NCBI GenBank assembly: GCA_012270795.1
Contig: JAAXHO010000123.1
Span: 1-53,315 of the forward strand
DNA: 53,315 nucleotides
Origin: Candidatus Poribacteria bacterium
GTDB taxonomy: Bacteria; Poribacteria; WGA-4E; WGA-3G
Direction: 5' to 3'
Below, one piece after another: positions 33,440-43,470 of the stretch (position 1 is the stretch's first letter; every line of letters begins with the position of its first letter). The notes beneath the pieces were generated by a model, which ran no database searches, was not told the origin of the DNA, and saw only the letters and a list, made by a program, of their open reading frames with translations. A program made the position numbers and the translations under genes.

Positions 33440-35161
33440 ATGAAACAAAACCAAAAACTACAATTAAACATACAACACAGTGAACAAGTAAAATCTGCAT
33501 TAGACCGCGCCATATCATTTCTACTTACACAACAACAACCCAAGGGTAACTTTGAAGGACAACTCTCCTCAAGCACTTTTCCATCTTGTGCCTATGCATG
33601 GATCCAACTTGCACAAGGAAACACGCCTGACACGAATTTGATTGATTGGTTCATAAACACACAAAAGAACGATGGAGCATGGGGACTGGACACTGCGAAT
33701 CAATCTAATCACGCCGCAACACAATTTGTCCGGTTGATATTAGAACAGATAGATAATGACACACCCGACCCTCGACTCCAGAATACGATAACTCAAATCC
33801 CTCAATATCCCCTTGATTTAGCATTGATCAAACTTGCCTATGCATCCTTTAACCTTTTTGAATGGCATAAATTAACTATGTCCAAGAACGCGCTACCGTT
33901 GATGAAAATAGTGAAATTCCTAACACACATCCCGATACTGCGTGAAAAATTAAAACCACCGAGAAACATACTTCCCCCCGTTGACCTATTCAACACTCCC
34001 CTTTTTGATGACCTGTTTATTGCGGAACAACACACCTTAGTCCCTGTTTTTATCTTAATAGAACTCAACACAACCAAACGTCCTGACATCCTAAATGCTT
34101 TGGTTGAGTGGTTAAAGACCCGTGTGCTAAGTGATGGTAGTTGGTTTCGTGTGAATTATATCACTGCTCTGTCGGTTTTGGCACTGATAGAATATGACAA
34201 ATACGCGGGAACTGAACCTGAAATATCCGATTTTATTCAGAACGGTATAAAATGGTTACAATCTACTCAAAACCCAGATGGTGGTTGTAGAGAAGCAATT
34301 AATCTCAATGTGTGGGATACTGCACTTAGCATCATTGCCTTGACTGAGGTCAACAAAAACAGCAAAGAAACCATCAAGGCAATTAAAATAGCAGCGCAGT
34401 GGCTTGTGGAACATCAAAATGATGATGGGGGATGGGCATTTTCAGGCATGACCGATAGCGCACTTCCCACCGATGCTGATGATACCGCTTTAGCAACACT
34501 CGCAATAATTCGCGCAAATCTATCCTCCGAAAGTGCTAAAAACGCTATACATCGGGGTATTCAATGGTTGAAACAGAACCAAGGTAAAGATGGAAGTTGG
34601 AGCACATACCAACCCGGACAAGGTGATGTCGGATGTGTTAGCATCACATCCCATGCGATCGAAGCATTATTGACACACGGCAACAACAACATGTCAGTTA
34701 AACGTGCAATACAATGGCTACGTGCCAACATACATAAGGACGGATTTTGGGACGATCTCTGGTTAGCAAAACACACTTACGGAACTGCCTGCGCCCTTAT
34801 CGCACTTATCAAAGCAGGTTATGCAGAAGTGCCAGAAATCACACAAGGTGTCGGTTGGTTAGAACAGGCACAAAACCCTGATGGTGGTTGGGGAGAAGAT
34901 ATGTTCGGTAATCCATCTGAAAGCACAGTTGAACAGACTGCGTGGTGTACCCAGGCTTTGCTACTTGTCAATGCAGAAAACACCGCAGCACAAAAAGGGA
35001 TTGCATTCCTGCTTGAACATCAGAGAGAAAACGGCTCCTGGCAAGAGAGTTGCGTCGGTATTTATTGGGAGATCATTGGCGGATACAGCGACCCTATCTA
35101 TGCCTCTGTCTTTCCAATTTTAGCACTAAATCAGTATGCCAAAAAGTTATACCAATTCTAA
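33440..35161 (+). CDS. Squalene-hopene-cyclase-like class II terpene cyclase
   Basis: 573 aa alpha-alpha barrel of prenyltransferase/squalene oxidase repeats. QW-type motifs recur: QKNDGAWGLDT, QNPDGGCREA, QNDDGGWAFSG, QGKDGSWSTY, QNPDGGWGED, QRENGSWQES. The protonating DxDD motif of squalene-hopene cyclases is seen as D345-A-D-D348 (LPTDADDTALATLAI). This makes it a probable class II cyclase, somewhat shorter than standard SHC (about 630 aa). No signal peptide. The last codons (LYQF, stop) come from the end of a family A repeat. A glycosyltransferase follows. Whether it makes hopene or another terpenoid is unknown. Confidence 0.82.
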   Translation: MKQNQKLQLNIQHSEQVKSALDRAISFLLTQQQPKGNFEGQLSSSTFPSCAYAWIQLAQGNTPDTNLIDWFINTQKNDGAWGLDTANQSNHAATQFVRLILEQIDNDTPDPRLQNTITQIPQYPLDLALIKLAYASFNLFEWHKLTMSKNALPLMKIVKFLTHIPILREKLKPPRNILPPVDLFNTPLFDDLFIAEQHTLVPVFILIELNTTKRPDILNALVEWLKTRVLSDGSWFRVNYITALSVLALIEYDKYAGTEPEISDFIQNGIKWLQSTQNPDGGCREAINLNVWDTALSIIALTEVNKNSKETIKAIKIAAQWLVEHQNDDGGWAFSGMTDSALPTDADDTALATLAIIRANLSSESAKNAIHRGIQWLKQNQGKDGSWSTYQPGQGDVGCVSITSHAIEALLTHGNNNMSVKRAIQWLRANIHKDGFWDDLWLAKHTYGTACALIALIKAGYAEVPEITQGVGWLEQAQNPDGGWGEDMFGNPSESTVEQTAWCTQALLLVNAENTAAQKGIAFLLEHQRENGSWQESCVGIYWEIIGGYSDPIYASVFPILALNQYAKKLYQF

Positions 35162-35363
35162 TTAAAATTGTCCCATTAAGGAATTTCACTTTTACCGCTG
35201 GTTGGAGGTCTCTCTTCTGTAGGAGCGACCTCCCGGTCGCGACCGGGAAGTCATTCCTACAGAAGAGACCGCACGGTCACGACCAAAGGTCACTCCTACA
35301 GAAGAGTTGTATAATTATTTCAATAATTCACCATAATTAGACATTTTCAATTAGAAATGGTAT
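35149..35363. repeat. Family A repeat with two cores, overlapping a gene end
   Basis: Starts ATACCAATTCTAATTA inside the last codons of the cyclase gene and ends TTAGAAATGGTAT. It has two successive cores (GTAGGAGCGACCTCC...TCGCGA... and a degenerate ACGGTCACGACC... unit), showing growth by internal duplication. Confidence 0.85.
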
Positions 35364-35385
35364 TATATGATCAATAGAAAAAGCC

Positions 35386-36057
35386 ATGATTTCTGTCATC
35401 ATTCCAATCCTGAACGAAGCCAAAATATTGGATGAAACCCTTTCACGACTTCAGCCAGAATTGGTAAACCACGAACTTATTATTGTAGATGGTGGAAGTA
35501 CGGACGAATCTGTGAATATTGCAGAAAAGTACGGAAAGGTCGTGGCATCTCAACGCGGACGGGCAAAACAACTGAATGCTGGTGCCTCAATTGCATCAGG
35601 TGATTTTCTCCTTTTTTTACATGCAGATGTCTGGCTTGAACCGGGAGCGTTGAATGCAGTTGAAACCGCATTATCATGGGGATATGTAGGCGGTGGGTTT
35701 CTCCAAAAGATTGACAGAAAAAACATACTATACCGCTTAATTGAGATGACCGCAGATATGCGAGGAAAGTATCTAAAGGTCTTTTACGGTGATAGTGGTA
35801 TTTTCGTGAGACGAGATATATTTCAACGCATCGGCGGATTTCCAGATGTTCCAATTATGGAAGAACTCGGATTTTCAAAGCGATTACGCCGATTGGGTAA
35901 AACAAGAATGATCAGACCTCATATCCATATCTCTGCACGACGATGGGAGACCAACGGAATCATCCGCACAACTTTAAAGAACTGGTATATCACAGGATTA
36001 TATCATTGCGGTTTCTCATTGGAACGTCTGGCGAGAATATATCGGGATATTCGGTAG
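35386..36057 (+). CDS. Family 2 glycosyltransferase (TIGR04283-like)
   Basis: 223 aa. MISVIIPILNEAKILDETLS and LIIVDGGSTDES form the nucleotide-sugar binding site of GT-A fold family 2 enzymes. GRAKQLNAGASIASGDFLLF ending LHADV gives the DxD-like metal site. The pattern matches the small TIGR04283 transferases. It probably glycosylates a lipid or small molecule. Its position after a terpene-cyclase-like gene hints that the acceptor could be a cyclised terpenoid, but the repeat between them makes co-transcription uncertain. No membrane span. Confidence 0.85.
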   Translation: MISVIIPILNEAKILDETLSRLQPELVNHELIIVDGGSTDESVNIAEKYGKVVASQRGRAKQLNAGASIASGDFLLFLHADVWLEPGALNAVETALSWGYVGGGFLQKIDRKNILYRLIEMTADMRGKYLKVFYGDSGIFVRRDIFQRIGGFPDVPIMEELGFSKRLRRLGKTRMIRPHIHISARRWETNGIIRTTLKNWYITGLYHCGFSLERLARIYRDIR

Positions 36058-36063
36058 GGAGAA

Positions 36064-39000
36064 CTACTTGATGGATTCCTGTAGATTTGACTTCCCACCT
36101 TTTAGCCAGTCCTCATCCTTCTGTTTTAACTTCTCCATGTCATCCGGATTCTTAATATCTATAATGTGAGGCGTTATGATGAAAACAATCTCTGTATCTT
36201 GAACTTCGGTTTGCGTGCTTTTGAATAACCTACCGAGTAATGGTATATCACCCAGAATGGGAACTTTGTTCTCTACCTCTTTCTGCGTCTTCCGAATAAT
36301 GCCACCGACGACAATTTGCTGTCCATCTTCTACATCAATATAGACACTCAGCGAATTATCGTCAGTAATCGGTGCATTAAAATCAGTAAACTCAATAAAA
36401 CTACTGGCATTAATATTCGTTATATCTAAACCGATTGTCCGCTTCCCATCTTCTCCCGCTTGGGATTTGGCAATATAAGGCGTTAGTGCAATGTTTATTC
36501 CAACGGGTGGGTCAATAAAATCGTAGTTGAAAAGCGGTTGTGTCGCGGTTTCACCAAGAATACTGTTCGTGTCTACACTCTGCAAGTAAGGTATCCGCCG
36601 ACCACTGCTCCAAGTCGCAGGATGACTATCACGCGTCATAATCGTCGGTGAAGAAAGGGTTCTCACTTTATTCTCCCGTATCAACGTGTGCAACAGTGCC
36701 ATATACTCTTGCGTTGCCAAACTGTAGTTAAAACCAGAGATTTCCTGTTCCAATCCAAGTTCCGAGTTCGCTTCACCGATCAGCGGATTGTCCGGTCCCA
36801 GTTCTAACCCGCCAAGTCTCCTTTCAAACAATGCTGTCTCTATTCCCTGTTTTGTCGTTTCATCGAGTGTAATTTCCAAAATCTTTATCTCAATGCGTAC
36901 TTGTCCACGCACAAAATCTAACTGTTTGATGAGGGCTCTCACCTGATCCATATAACGGCTACGTGTTGTGACAATTAGTGAGTTCGTATCTGGATCCGCA
37001 TAGACTGTAACTTTACCGAACAAGGAATTCACATCAACAGGTTCTTCGCTGCTGGAGAAAGACATCCTGAAGAAGGGGCCAAACCCGAAACCGCCACCTT
37101 GGTTTTCCGCTTGCGGGTCTTGCCACACTTGAGCCAATAATTGTGCAATAGATTCTGCAGTCGCATACTCTAACCGAATTGTTTCTGTTATCTCTTGCTG
37201 TTCTTTAGGTGTCGGCACGTCAATCTGCTTGATAAAGTCCTCGATCATTTCAAAATTACGTTGTGTACCTGTAGAAATAATTACGGCATTCAGATTAACG
37301 AAAGGTGCAGCCGTTACATTACCAGCCAAGGAACCGCGTGTTTGTGAAGATGTCCCTTGATTGCGAAGCCACCAAAAATCATCTCCGCGGAACCCTCTAC
37401 CGCTACTGCTGCTACCTGCATTACCACCAAAATGTGAATTCAATAGGTTCGCAACGTTTTCAGCATCAGCATATCTCAGGTAGAATATTTTCGTTCCCCA
37501 TTCCTGTTCAGGTATACTCACATCAAGCTGCTTTATTAAATCGTCAATCAATGCAAAATTCTGTGTTGAAGTTGAAATAAGTAGCGCATTTAATCGGACA
37601 TCATGAACAATATGCACCGCACCTTGAACACCAAAACCGCTCCCATCAGACGAGTCACTACCTCTGTCCCAGTCCCACCAAGGACGATCCCGATCACTGC
37701 CGCCAGTGTCACCTTCAAAGAGGTCTCGCAAAAGTGTCGCAAGTGCTTCGGCGTTGGCAAACTCTAAGAAATACATTTTGATTTCTTCCTGAGTTTTCGC
37801 CTGATCCAGTTCTTCAATAAGTTTTTCAATGGTGGGGAAATTACGGGGATCCGACGAAACAATGACAATGTTCAAGCGATCATTACGTGAAATGTTAACT
37901 AAACCGACAAAACCGTGAAAGATGTCATCAACACTTACATCATTGCTTCGATAGGTAAGCAGCTCCAAAATATCTTCTCTGTCAACACTTCTTCTACCAT
38001 CACCGCGTAACCCTTCACCCGTAATTATCTCTTCAAGTGTATTAACCACTTCCTCTGCTGAAGCATATTGAAGACGATAAGTACGTATCTCTGTCTGAAG
38101 TGTTGAGCCTATATCCAGATGACGTATGATCTCTCTCAATATAATCAAGTTCTCTTCGGATGCTTTCAAAATAAGTGAGTTTGAGTTTTCATCAGCAATG
38201 ACTTTAACCGTTCCGTCAATCAAGTCAACGCCTAAACCTTGTTCCAAGGCCTGCCTAACCTGTTCTGCATCAATTTCTGTTGTACCTTCTTGTATTTTCT
38301 TTTCATCTTCGTCATCGCCTGCGTCAAATACGTTTGAAAGCGTCCTCTCTAAATCTGAAGCGTTTGCGTGAGTTAATGGAACTATAGCAACCTTTAGCGG
38401 AAAACGTTCGCCTTCATCTGCAAACTGTAGAATAGAAACGATTCTCCGGATATTGGATGACACATCCGTAATCACCAGTGCATTCGTAATCGCGTCCGCA
38501 AAAATGTTAGCTTGGTTATTTAACAGAGGTCTCAGTACATTTGCCTGTTCTGTAGCAGATGCATTTAACAATTGGATGATGTAAGTCTGAATTTCATCTG
38601 TCATTTCAACCAGATCAGGATTTGCCTCTATGATTTTTACCGGCACATTCATCACTTTTGCTTTTTCAAAGGTCGTGACAAGTAGAGTGCTATCCACTCT
38701 AACAAATGTTAGGTTATACTGCGCAAGAACTGTTTTCACTTTCTCTATGACTTCATCCAATGTGACGTTATTCAAGTTAATCAGTGAAAATCTTTTACCT
38801 TGAATATCGTTCTCACTTGCAATGATAGTTAGATCAGTTTCACGAGACAACCATTCAAACAAGTTCTTCAGTTCTTGACTGGTAAAGTTGAAGTTGAAAC
38901 GTATGGGGCGACCTGTTTCTTCATCTGTCTCCGCAACTTCCATTGTCCCTTCACCACGTTGCGCGTACAGATCTCCCTGAATTAGAACGAACAAGCCGAG

Positions 39001-39099
39001 GCTAAGCAAAGCAATAATACATATTTTGCTATGGTGTCGTGAAAATGCATTCAAAAACTCAAAAAACTTTCTTATCATTGACAATTTCCTCGTTTTCAT
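36064..39099 (-). CDS. gspD: Type II secretion secretin, second copy
   Basis: 1011 aa. Signal peptide about 24-47 (ICIIALLSLGLFVLIQGDLY, A-Q). N0 domain with INLNNVTLDEVIEKVKTVL. Then six N1-type repeats, each recognisable by a strand plus A-x-A/x-A-E motif and a closing helix: IQLLNASATEQANVL, VPLTHANASDLERTL, YRLQYASAEEVVNTL, YFLEFANAEALATLL, FYLRYADAENVANLL, IRLEYATAESIAQLL. The secretin pore at about 760-985 has VENKVPILGDIPLLGRLF and IVFIITPHIID. Typical GspD has three N1-type repeats. It is the tandem paralogue of the gene at 39135 and ends the operon. Confidence 0.93.
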   Translation of the reverse strand: MKTRKLSMIRKFFEFLNAFSRHHSKICIIALLSLGLFVLIQGDLYAQRGEGTMEVAETDEETGRPIRFNFNFTSQELKNLFEWLSRETDLTIIASENDIQGKRFSLINLNNVTLDEVIEKVKTVLAQYNLTFVRVDSTLLVTTFEKAKVMNVPVKIIEANPDLVEMTDEIQTYIIQLLNASATEQANVLRPLLNNQANIFADAITNALVITDVSSNIRRIVSILQFADEGERFPLKVAIVPLTHANASDLERTLSNVFDAGDDEDEKKIQEGTTEIDAEQVRQALEQGLGVDLIDGTVKVIADENSNSLILKASEENLIILREIIRHLDIGSTLQTEIRTYRLQYASAEEVVNTLEEIITGEGLRGDGRRSVDREDILELLTYRSNDVSVDDIFHGFVGLVNISRNDRLNIVIVSSDPRNFPTIEKLIEELDQAKTQEEIKMYFLEFANAEALATLLRDLFEGDTGGSDRDRPWWDWDRGSDSSDGSGFGVQGAVHIVHDVRLNALLISTSTQNFALIDDLIKQLDVSIPEQEWGTKIFYLRYADAENVANLLNSHFGGNAGSSSSGRGFRGDDFWWLRNQGTSSQTRGSLAGNVTAAPFVNLNAVIISTGTQRNFEMIEDFIKQIDVPTPKEQQEITETIRLEYATAESIAQLLAQVWQDPQAENQGGGFGFGPFFRMSFSSSEEPVDVNSLFGKVTVYADPDTNSLIVTTRSRYMDQVRALIKQLDFVRGQVRIEIKILEITLDETTKQGIETALFERRLGGLELGPDNPLIGEANSELGLEQEISGFNYSLATQEYMALLHTLIRENKVRTLSSPTIMTRDSHPATWSSGRRIPYLQSVDTNSILGETATQPLFNYDFIDPPVGINIALTPYIAKSQAGEDGKRTIGLDITNINASSFIEFTDFNAPITDDNSLSVYIDVEDGQQIVVGGIIRKTQKEVENKVPILGDIPLLGRLFKSTQTEVQDTEIVFIITPHIIDIKNPDDMEKLKQKDEDWLKGGKSNLQESIK

Positions 39100-39134
39100 T
39101 CTAAGTGGATAGTAACCTCAACGGTATTAAGTAA

Positions 39135-42125
39135 TTATTTGATAGATTCCTGTAAATTTGATTTCCCATTTCTAAACCATTTCTCGTCTGTCTTTTTTAA
39201 TTTTTCAAGGTCATCTGGATTTTTAATATCTATGATGTGAGGGGTAATAATAAAGACTATTTCTGTATCTTGGATTTCGGTTTCTGTACTTTTGAAGAGT
39301 CTACCGAGCAATGGTATATCACCAAGTATTGGAACTTTGTTTTCCACCTCTTTCTGTTTTTTACGGATAATGCCGCCGACGATAATTTGCTGTCCATCTT
39401 CTACATCAATATAGACACTCAATGAGTTATCATCCGTAATCGGAGCATTAAAGTCAGTAAACTCAATGAAGTTACTGGCACTGATATTTGTAATATCTAA
39501 GCCGATGGTACGCTTGCCATCTTCACCTACTTGAGATTTTGCGATATAGGGTGTAAGTTGTATGTTGATACCGACAGGTGGGTCAATAAAATCGTAGTTG
39601 AACAACGGTTGGGTCGCAGTTTCACCAAGGATGCTGTTCGTGTCTACACTCTGCAGGTATGGAATGCGGCGACCGCTGCTCCATGTGGCTGGACGACTAT
39701 CACGTGTCATAATCGTGGGTGTAGAAAGCGTTCTGACTTTGTTCTCACGCATAAGCGTATGAAGCAGCACCATATATTCTCGAGTCACCAAACTATAGTT
39801 AAACCCAGAAATTTCTTGCACAAGACCGAGTTCTGCATCCGCACTCCCAATAAGCGGATTCGTCGGACTGAGTTCTACACCACCAAGTTTGCGTTCATTG
39901 AGTGTCGCTTCTATTCCCAGTTTTGTCGCTTCATCAAGCGTAACTTCAAGTATCTTAATATCAATTCGCACTTGTCCACGCACAAAATCCAACTGTTTGA
40001 TGAGGGCTTTCACCTGTTCCATATAGCGGCGACGAGTCGTGACAACCAACGAATTGGTATCTGGGTCAGCATAAATTGTAACTTTGCCAAACAACGAATT
40101 TATATCTACAGGTTCATCACCTGCGAATACTGAGCTAAAAAATCTACCAAAACCGCCACCACCACCTTCATCTTCTGCTTGCTGTTCCTGCCAAACTTGA
40201 GCGAGCACTTGTGAAATTGCATCAGCAGTTGCATATTCAAGCCGAATTGTCTCAGTGATCTCCCGCTGTTCTTCTGGAATCGGCACATCAATCTGTTTGA
40301 TAAATTCTTCTATCATATCAAAGTTGCGTTTTGTACCTGTTGATACGATAACGGCATTCAGATTCGCAAAAGGTTCAGCCGAAACATTCCCCGCTAATGA
40401 CCCTTGTGTTTGTGCGGAAGTAGACCCTCGACTACGTACCCACCAGAAATCATCGCGACCACGACCGCTGGTACCTGCGCTACCGCCGAAGTGTGAATTC
40501 AGCAGATTCGCAACGTTTTCTGCATCCGCATATTTCAGGTAGAAAATCTTAGTGCCCCACTCCTGTTCAGGGATGCTAACATCAAGTTTCTTGATCAACT
40601 CATCAATCATTTGAAAATTCTGTGAAGCAGTTGAGATTAGCAAGGCATTTAGTCTAATATCATAGACAATATGCACATCACCTTGAACACCGAAACCTCC
40701 GCCTTCTGTTGCTTCACGGTTAACCTGTTCCCACCAAGGTCTATCCCGGTCCGCACCAGCACTGCCCCCCTCAAAAAGGTCCTGTAAATTAGCGGAGAGT
40801 TGTTCTGCATTCGCAAACTTCAGGAGATACATCTTGATCTCTTCCTGTGTCTCTGCCTGATCCAGCTCATTGATTATTTTTTCTATAATCGTATAATTAC
40901 GGGGATCTGATGATATGACAAGAATATTAAGACGATCATTACGAGAGATATTTACTAATCCGACAATACCTTGAAAGATATCCTCTGTGATACCACGTTC
41001 ACGCCGCTCCCTCATCAACCGTAGAATATCCTCTCTATCAAAACTTCTTCTACCATCTTGAATTTCTTCACCGGTGATAATCTCTTCAAGCGTTGTAGCA
41101 ACGTCCTCGGCTGAGGCAAACTTTAGACGGTAGGTCCTTATCTCTGTCTCACTCGTTGGGCCAGAATCAAGATGATTAATAATCTCCTTGAGAATAATAA
41201 GGTTGTCTTCAGTCGCTTTGATAATGAGGGTGTTAGAGTTCTCATCTGCATACACCTTAATTGTACCTTCAATCAGTTCAACGCCTAATCCCTGTTCAAT
41301 TGCCTCCCTTATCTGTTCAGCATCAATAACCGTTAAACCTTCTTGTGTTTTTTTCTCACCGTCCTCTTCCTGAAAAACTTGGTTAAGAGTTTTCTCTAAT
41401 GAAGAAGCTTCCGCAAATTTTAAAGGGATAACCGCAATTTGTAATGGAAACTGTTCACCCGCATCAGCAAATTGCAGGATTGAGACGATTCTTCTTACAG
41501 TTGAGGAAACATCAGTGATAACAAGTGCGTTTGTCATCGCATCAGCAAATATATTGGCTTGTCTGTTCAACAACGGTTTTAGCAAATTCGCTTGTTCAGA
41601 TGCATCCGCGTTTTGTAACTGGATGATGTACGTTCGAATCTCATCTGTCATCTCTACTTGTTCCGGGACCGCCTGGATTATATTCACCGGAACATTCATT
41701 ACAGTGGCTTTTTCAAACGTTGTCACAAGGAGGGTACTATCAATTCTAACAAAGGTTAGATTATACTGTGCAAGCACTGTCTTGATCTTTTCAATGACTT
41801 CATCAAGTGTTACGTTATTCAGGTTAATCAGAGAAAACCGCTTGCCCGATATGTCATTTTCACTTGCAATTATCGTTAGGTCAGTTTCTCGTGACAACCA
41901 TTCAAACAGGTTTTTCAACTCTTGGCTTGTAAAGTTGAAGTTAAATCTTATCGGTCTGCCAGTTTCCTCATCTGTTTCCGCAACTTCCATCGTCCCTTCA
42001 CCGCGTTGCGCATACAAATCGCTTGGGAAGGTCGTCATCAAACAGATACTGAACAAGATAAATAAGATTAAACTAAGTTTTTGTGTCCACTTCGGACATA
42101 CTACTCTAACACAAGATAATATCAT
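39135..42125 (-). CDS. gspD: Type II secretion secretin, first copy
   Basis: 996 aa with the same plan as the downstream copy: signal peptide (LILFILFSICLMTTFPSDLY, A-Q), N0, six N1-type repeats and the secretin domain with VENKVPILGDIPLLGRLF. Right after the signal peptide both copies share a long identical stretch beginning RGEGTMEVAETDEETGRPIR. The differences cluster in linkers, for example 'GGSAGADRDRPWWEQ' against 'GGSDRDRPWWDWDRG', and in the acidic loop of the second repeat. It overlaps the upstream PilO/GspM-like gene by four bases (ATGA). Forms the outer-membrane channel, probably as homo- or hetero-oligomer. Confidence 0.93.
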   Translation of the reverse strand: MILSCVRVVCPKWTQKLSLILFILFSICLMTTFPSDLYAQRGEGTMEVAETDEETGRPIRFNFNFTSQELKNLFEWLSRETDLTIIASENDISGKRFSLINLNNVTLDEVIEKIKTVLAQYNLTFVRIDSTLLVTTFEKATVMNVPVNIIQAVPEQVEMTDEIRTYIIQLQNADASEQANLLKPLLNRQANIFADAMTNALVITDVSSTVRRIVSILQFADAGEQFPLQIAVIPLKFAEASSLEKTLNQVFQEEDGEKKTQEGLTVIDAEQIREAIEQGLGVELIEGTIKVYADENSNTLIIKATEDNLIILKEIINHLDSGPTSETEIRTYRLKFASAEDVATTLEEIITGEEIQDGRRSFDREDILRLMRERRERGITEDIFQGIVGLVNISRNDRLNILVISSDPRNYTIIEKIINELDQAETQEEIKMYLLKFANAEQLSANLQDLFEGGSAGADRDRPWWEQVNREATEGGGFGVQGDVHIVYDIRLNALLISTASQNFQMIDELIKKLDVSIPEQEWGTKIFYLKYADAENVANLLNSHFGGSAGTSGRGRDDFWWVRSRGSTSAQTQGSLAGNVSAEPFANLNAVIVSTGTKRNFDMIEEFIKQIDVPIPEEQREITETIRLEYATADAISQVLAQVWQEQQAEDEGGGGGFGRFFSSVFAGDEPVDINSLFGKVTIYADPDTNSLVVTTRRRYMEQVKALIKQLDFVRGQVRIDIKILEVTLDEATKLGIEATLNERKLGGVELSPTNPLIGSADAELGLVQEISGFNYSLVTREYMVLLHTLMRENKVRTLSTPTIMTRDSRPATWSSGRRIPYLQSVDTNSILGETATQPLFNYDFIDPPVGINIQLTPYIAKSQVGEDGKRTIGLDITNISASNFIEFTDFNAPITDDNSLSVYIDVEDGQQIIVGGIIRKKQKEVENKVPILGDIPLLGRLFKSTETEIQDTEIVFIITPHIIDIKNPDDLEKLKKTDEKWFRNGKSNLQESIK

Positions 42126-43405
42126 TGATAAACCCTCGCAATCAAAAGGACTTCCACAAGTATTTTATTGTCTTTGTTATCAGCGGAAATTTGCAGGTCT
42201 CTCACCATCAACCATTTCGATTTCGTTTCAATCAAACGATTCAAGTTAATAAGCTTATCTATTTCCGTTGTGAACTTTATTTTTATGGTGAAACTTTCAG
42301 GTGTATAGGAGGTCTGTGCTAACTCTAATTTATCGGTAAGTTCCGAAACTTGTTTCTGGATCATACTAAAGTAATCCTGTAAGTCTGATGTTAAATTCTT
42401 CTTGTTCAGCACTTCACTATGGTTGTCAAGTAGATTAGTAAATTTTGCTAATATCTTGCTATCTCGTTGAAAGTTATACGCGGTTGTTGCTTCCTTTGCC
42501 CCGATACCCAAAAATCCTGACGATGCCGCCGTTTGTGTTTTGAAGAATTCATTCGCAAAAAGGACTTTTTCAGCACCGACTAAATGTTGCTCCGATATGG
42601 ACAAAATAAGGTCAATCAACTCTATCCGAATAGAACCAGGGATTGATTCGGGTAAAGAAACGTACTTCCATTCTTCAGGTTCCATTTCCTTATCTTCCTC
42701 ATCTGTCTTATTTTCGTCAGCGTCTTCGGTTGCAACCTCATTGTCTTTGTCCGCATCCTTCTTATCTTCATCGTTAGAAGGTTCTTCTGATTCGTCCCTG
42801 TTCTCGTCAGGTTTCTCTTTGTCAACCTCTTTCTCTTCACCTTCATCTTCTTCCTCTAACCAGGCATTCAACAACATACCCATCGATTCATCCTCATATT
42901 CAGATTCATCAAGTGCTTGTGTATCCTGCTGCGCAGATTCTATCTCGGTTTTGATAGCATCTCGTTCAGATTCCAAATGTCTCTGATACAGAAACACGAC
43001 TAAATTCCGCCGGGCTTGTGGAGAAATTTTCTCTGATCTCCGCCCAGGAACAGGTTCCATATTCATCTGGTAGTTCTGTGGAATTCCTGCCTGTTTGATA
43101 ATGCCATTGATCTTTTCACGGATAACCGTCTCAGGAAAATTCTCTTCAAAAATAGACGTAGTTTTGCCACCGTCAGCAATCCCCGTTTTCTGGTATAAAT
43201 CCGATTCTATAGGTTTCAGAATCTTTGATGCATACACCAAATCCTTTGACTTCTGCAATTCCATCTGTTTCGTCTTTATATCAGGATTCGCAATCATACC
43301 GTAGATGCCCGGCCCCAATTGGGTTACTACTGCTATGATGAGCACAAGCAAAAGCACACCGAGTAATAGCTTGGATTGTGTTGTGAGTTGGAGATCTAAT
43401 TTCAC
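42122..43405 (-). CDS. PilO/GspM-like inner membrane assembly protein
   Basis: 427 aa. One N-terminal membrane segment (KLLLGVLLLVLIIAVVTQLG). A periplasmic coiled coil follows, then an acidic low-complexity stretch at about 195-255 (Glu/Asp/Lys-rich). The C-terminal part ends in a ferredoxin-like pattern (FTIKIKFTTEIDKLINLNRL, then SKWLMVRDLQISAD, VEVLLIARVYQ) typical of PilO and GspM. Such proteins connect the cytoplasmic ATPase platform to the secretin. Position between the PilM/N-type gene and gspD fits GspM. The acidic insert is unusual. Four-base overlap with gspD. Confidence 0.78.
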   Translation of the reverse strand: MKLDLQLTTQSKLLLGVLLLVLIIAVVTQLGPGIYGMIANPDIKTKQMELQKSKDLVYASKILKPIESDLYQKTGIADGGKTTSIFEENFPETVIREKINGIIKQAGIPQNYQMNMEPVPGRRSEKISPQARRNLVVFLYQRHLESERDAIKTEIESAQQDTQALDESEYEDESMGMLLNAWLEEEDEGEEKEVDKEKPDENRDESEEPSNDEDKKDADKDNEVATEDADENKTDEEDKEMEPEEWKYVSLPESIPGSIRIELIDLILSISEQHLVGAEKVLFANEFFKTQTAASSGFLGIGAKEATTAYNFQRDSKILAKFTNLLDNHSEVLNKKNLTSDLQDYFSMIQKQVSELTDKLELAQTSYTPESFTIKIKFTTEIDKLINLNRLIETKSKWLMVRDLQISADNKDNKILVEVLLIARVYQ

Positions 43406-43470
43406 TTTAATATTTCCTTGCTTAATTTAGCTTATTTGCTGTATCTCTTACCGATGAACAGAATTTGTTT

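Noticed and set aside
41515-42249. 244-codon plus-strand frame antisense to gspD
   Set aside because: Its product has the biased composition of a shadow frame and no ribosome site; the minus-strand secretin is certain.
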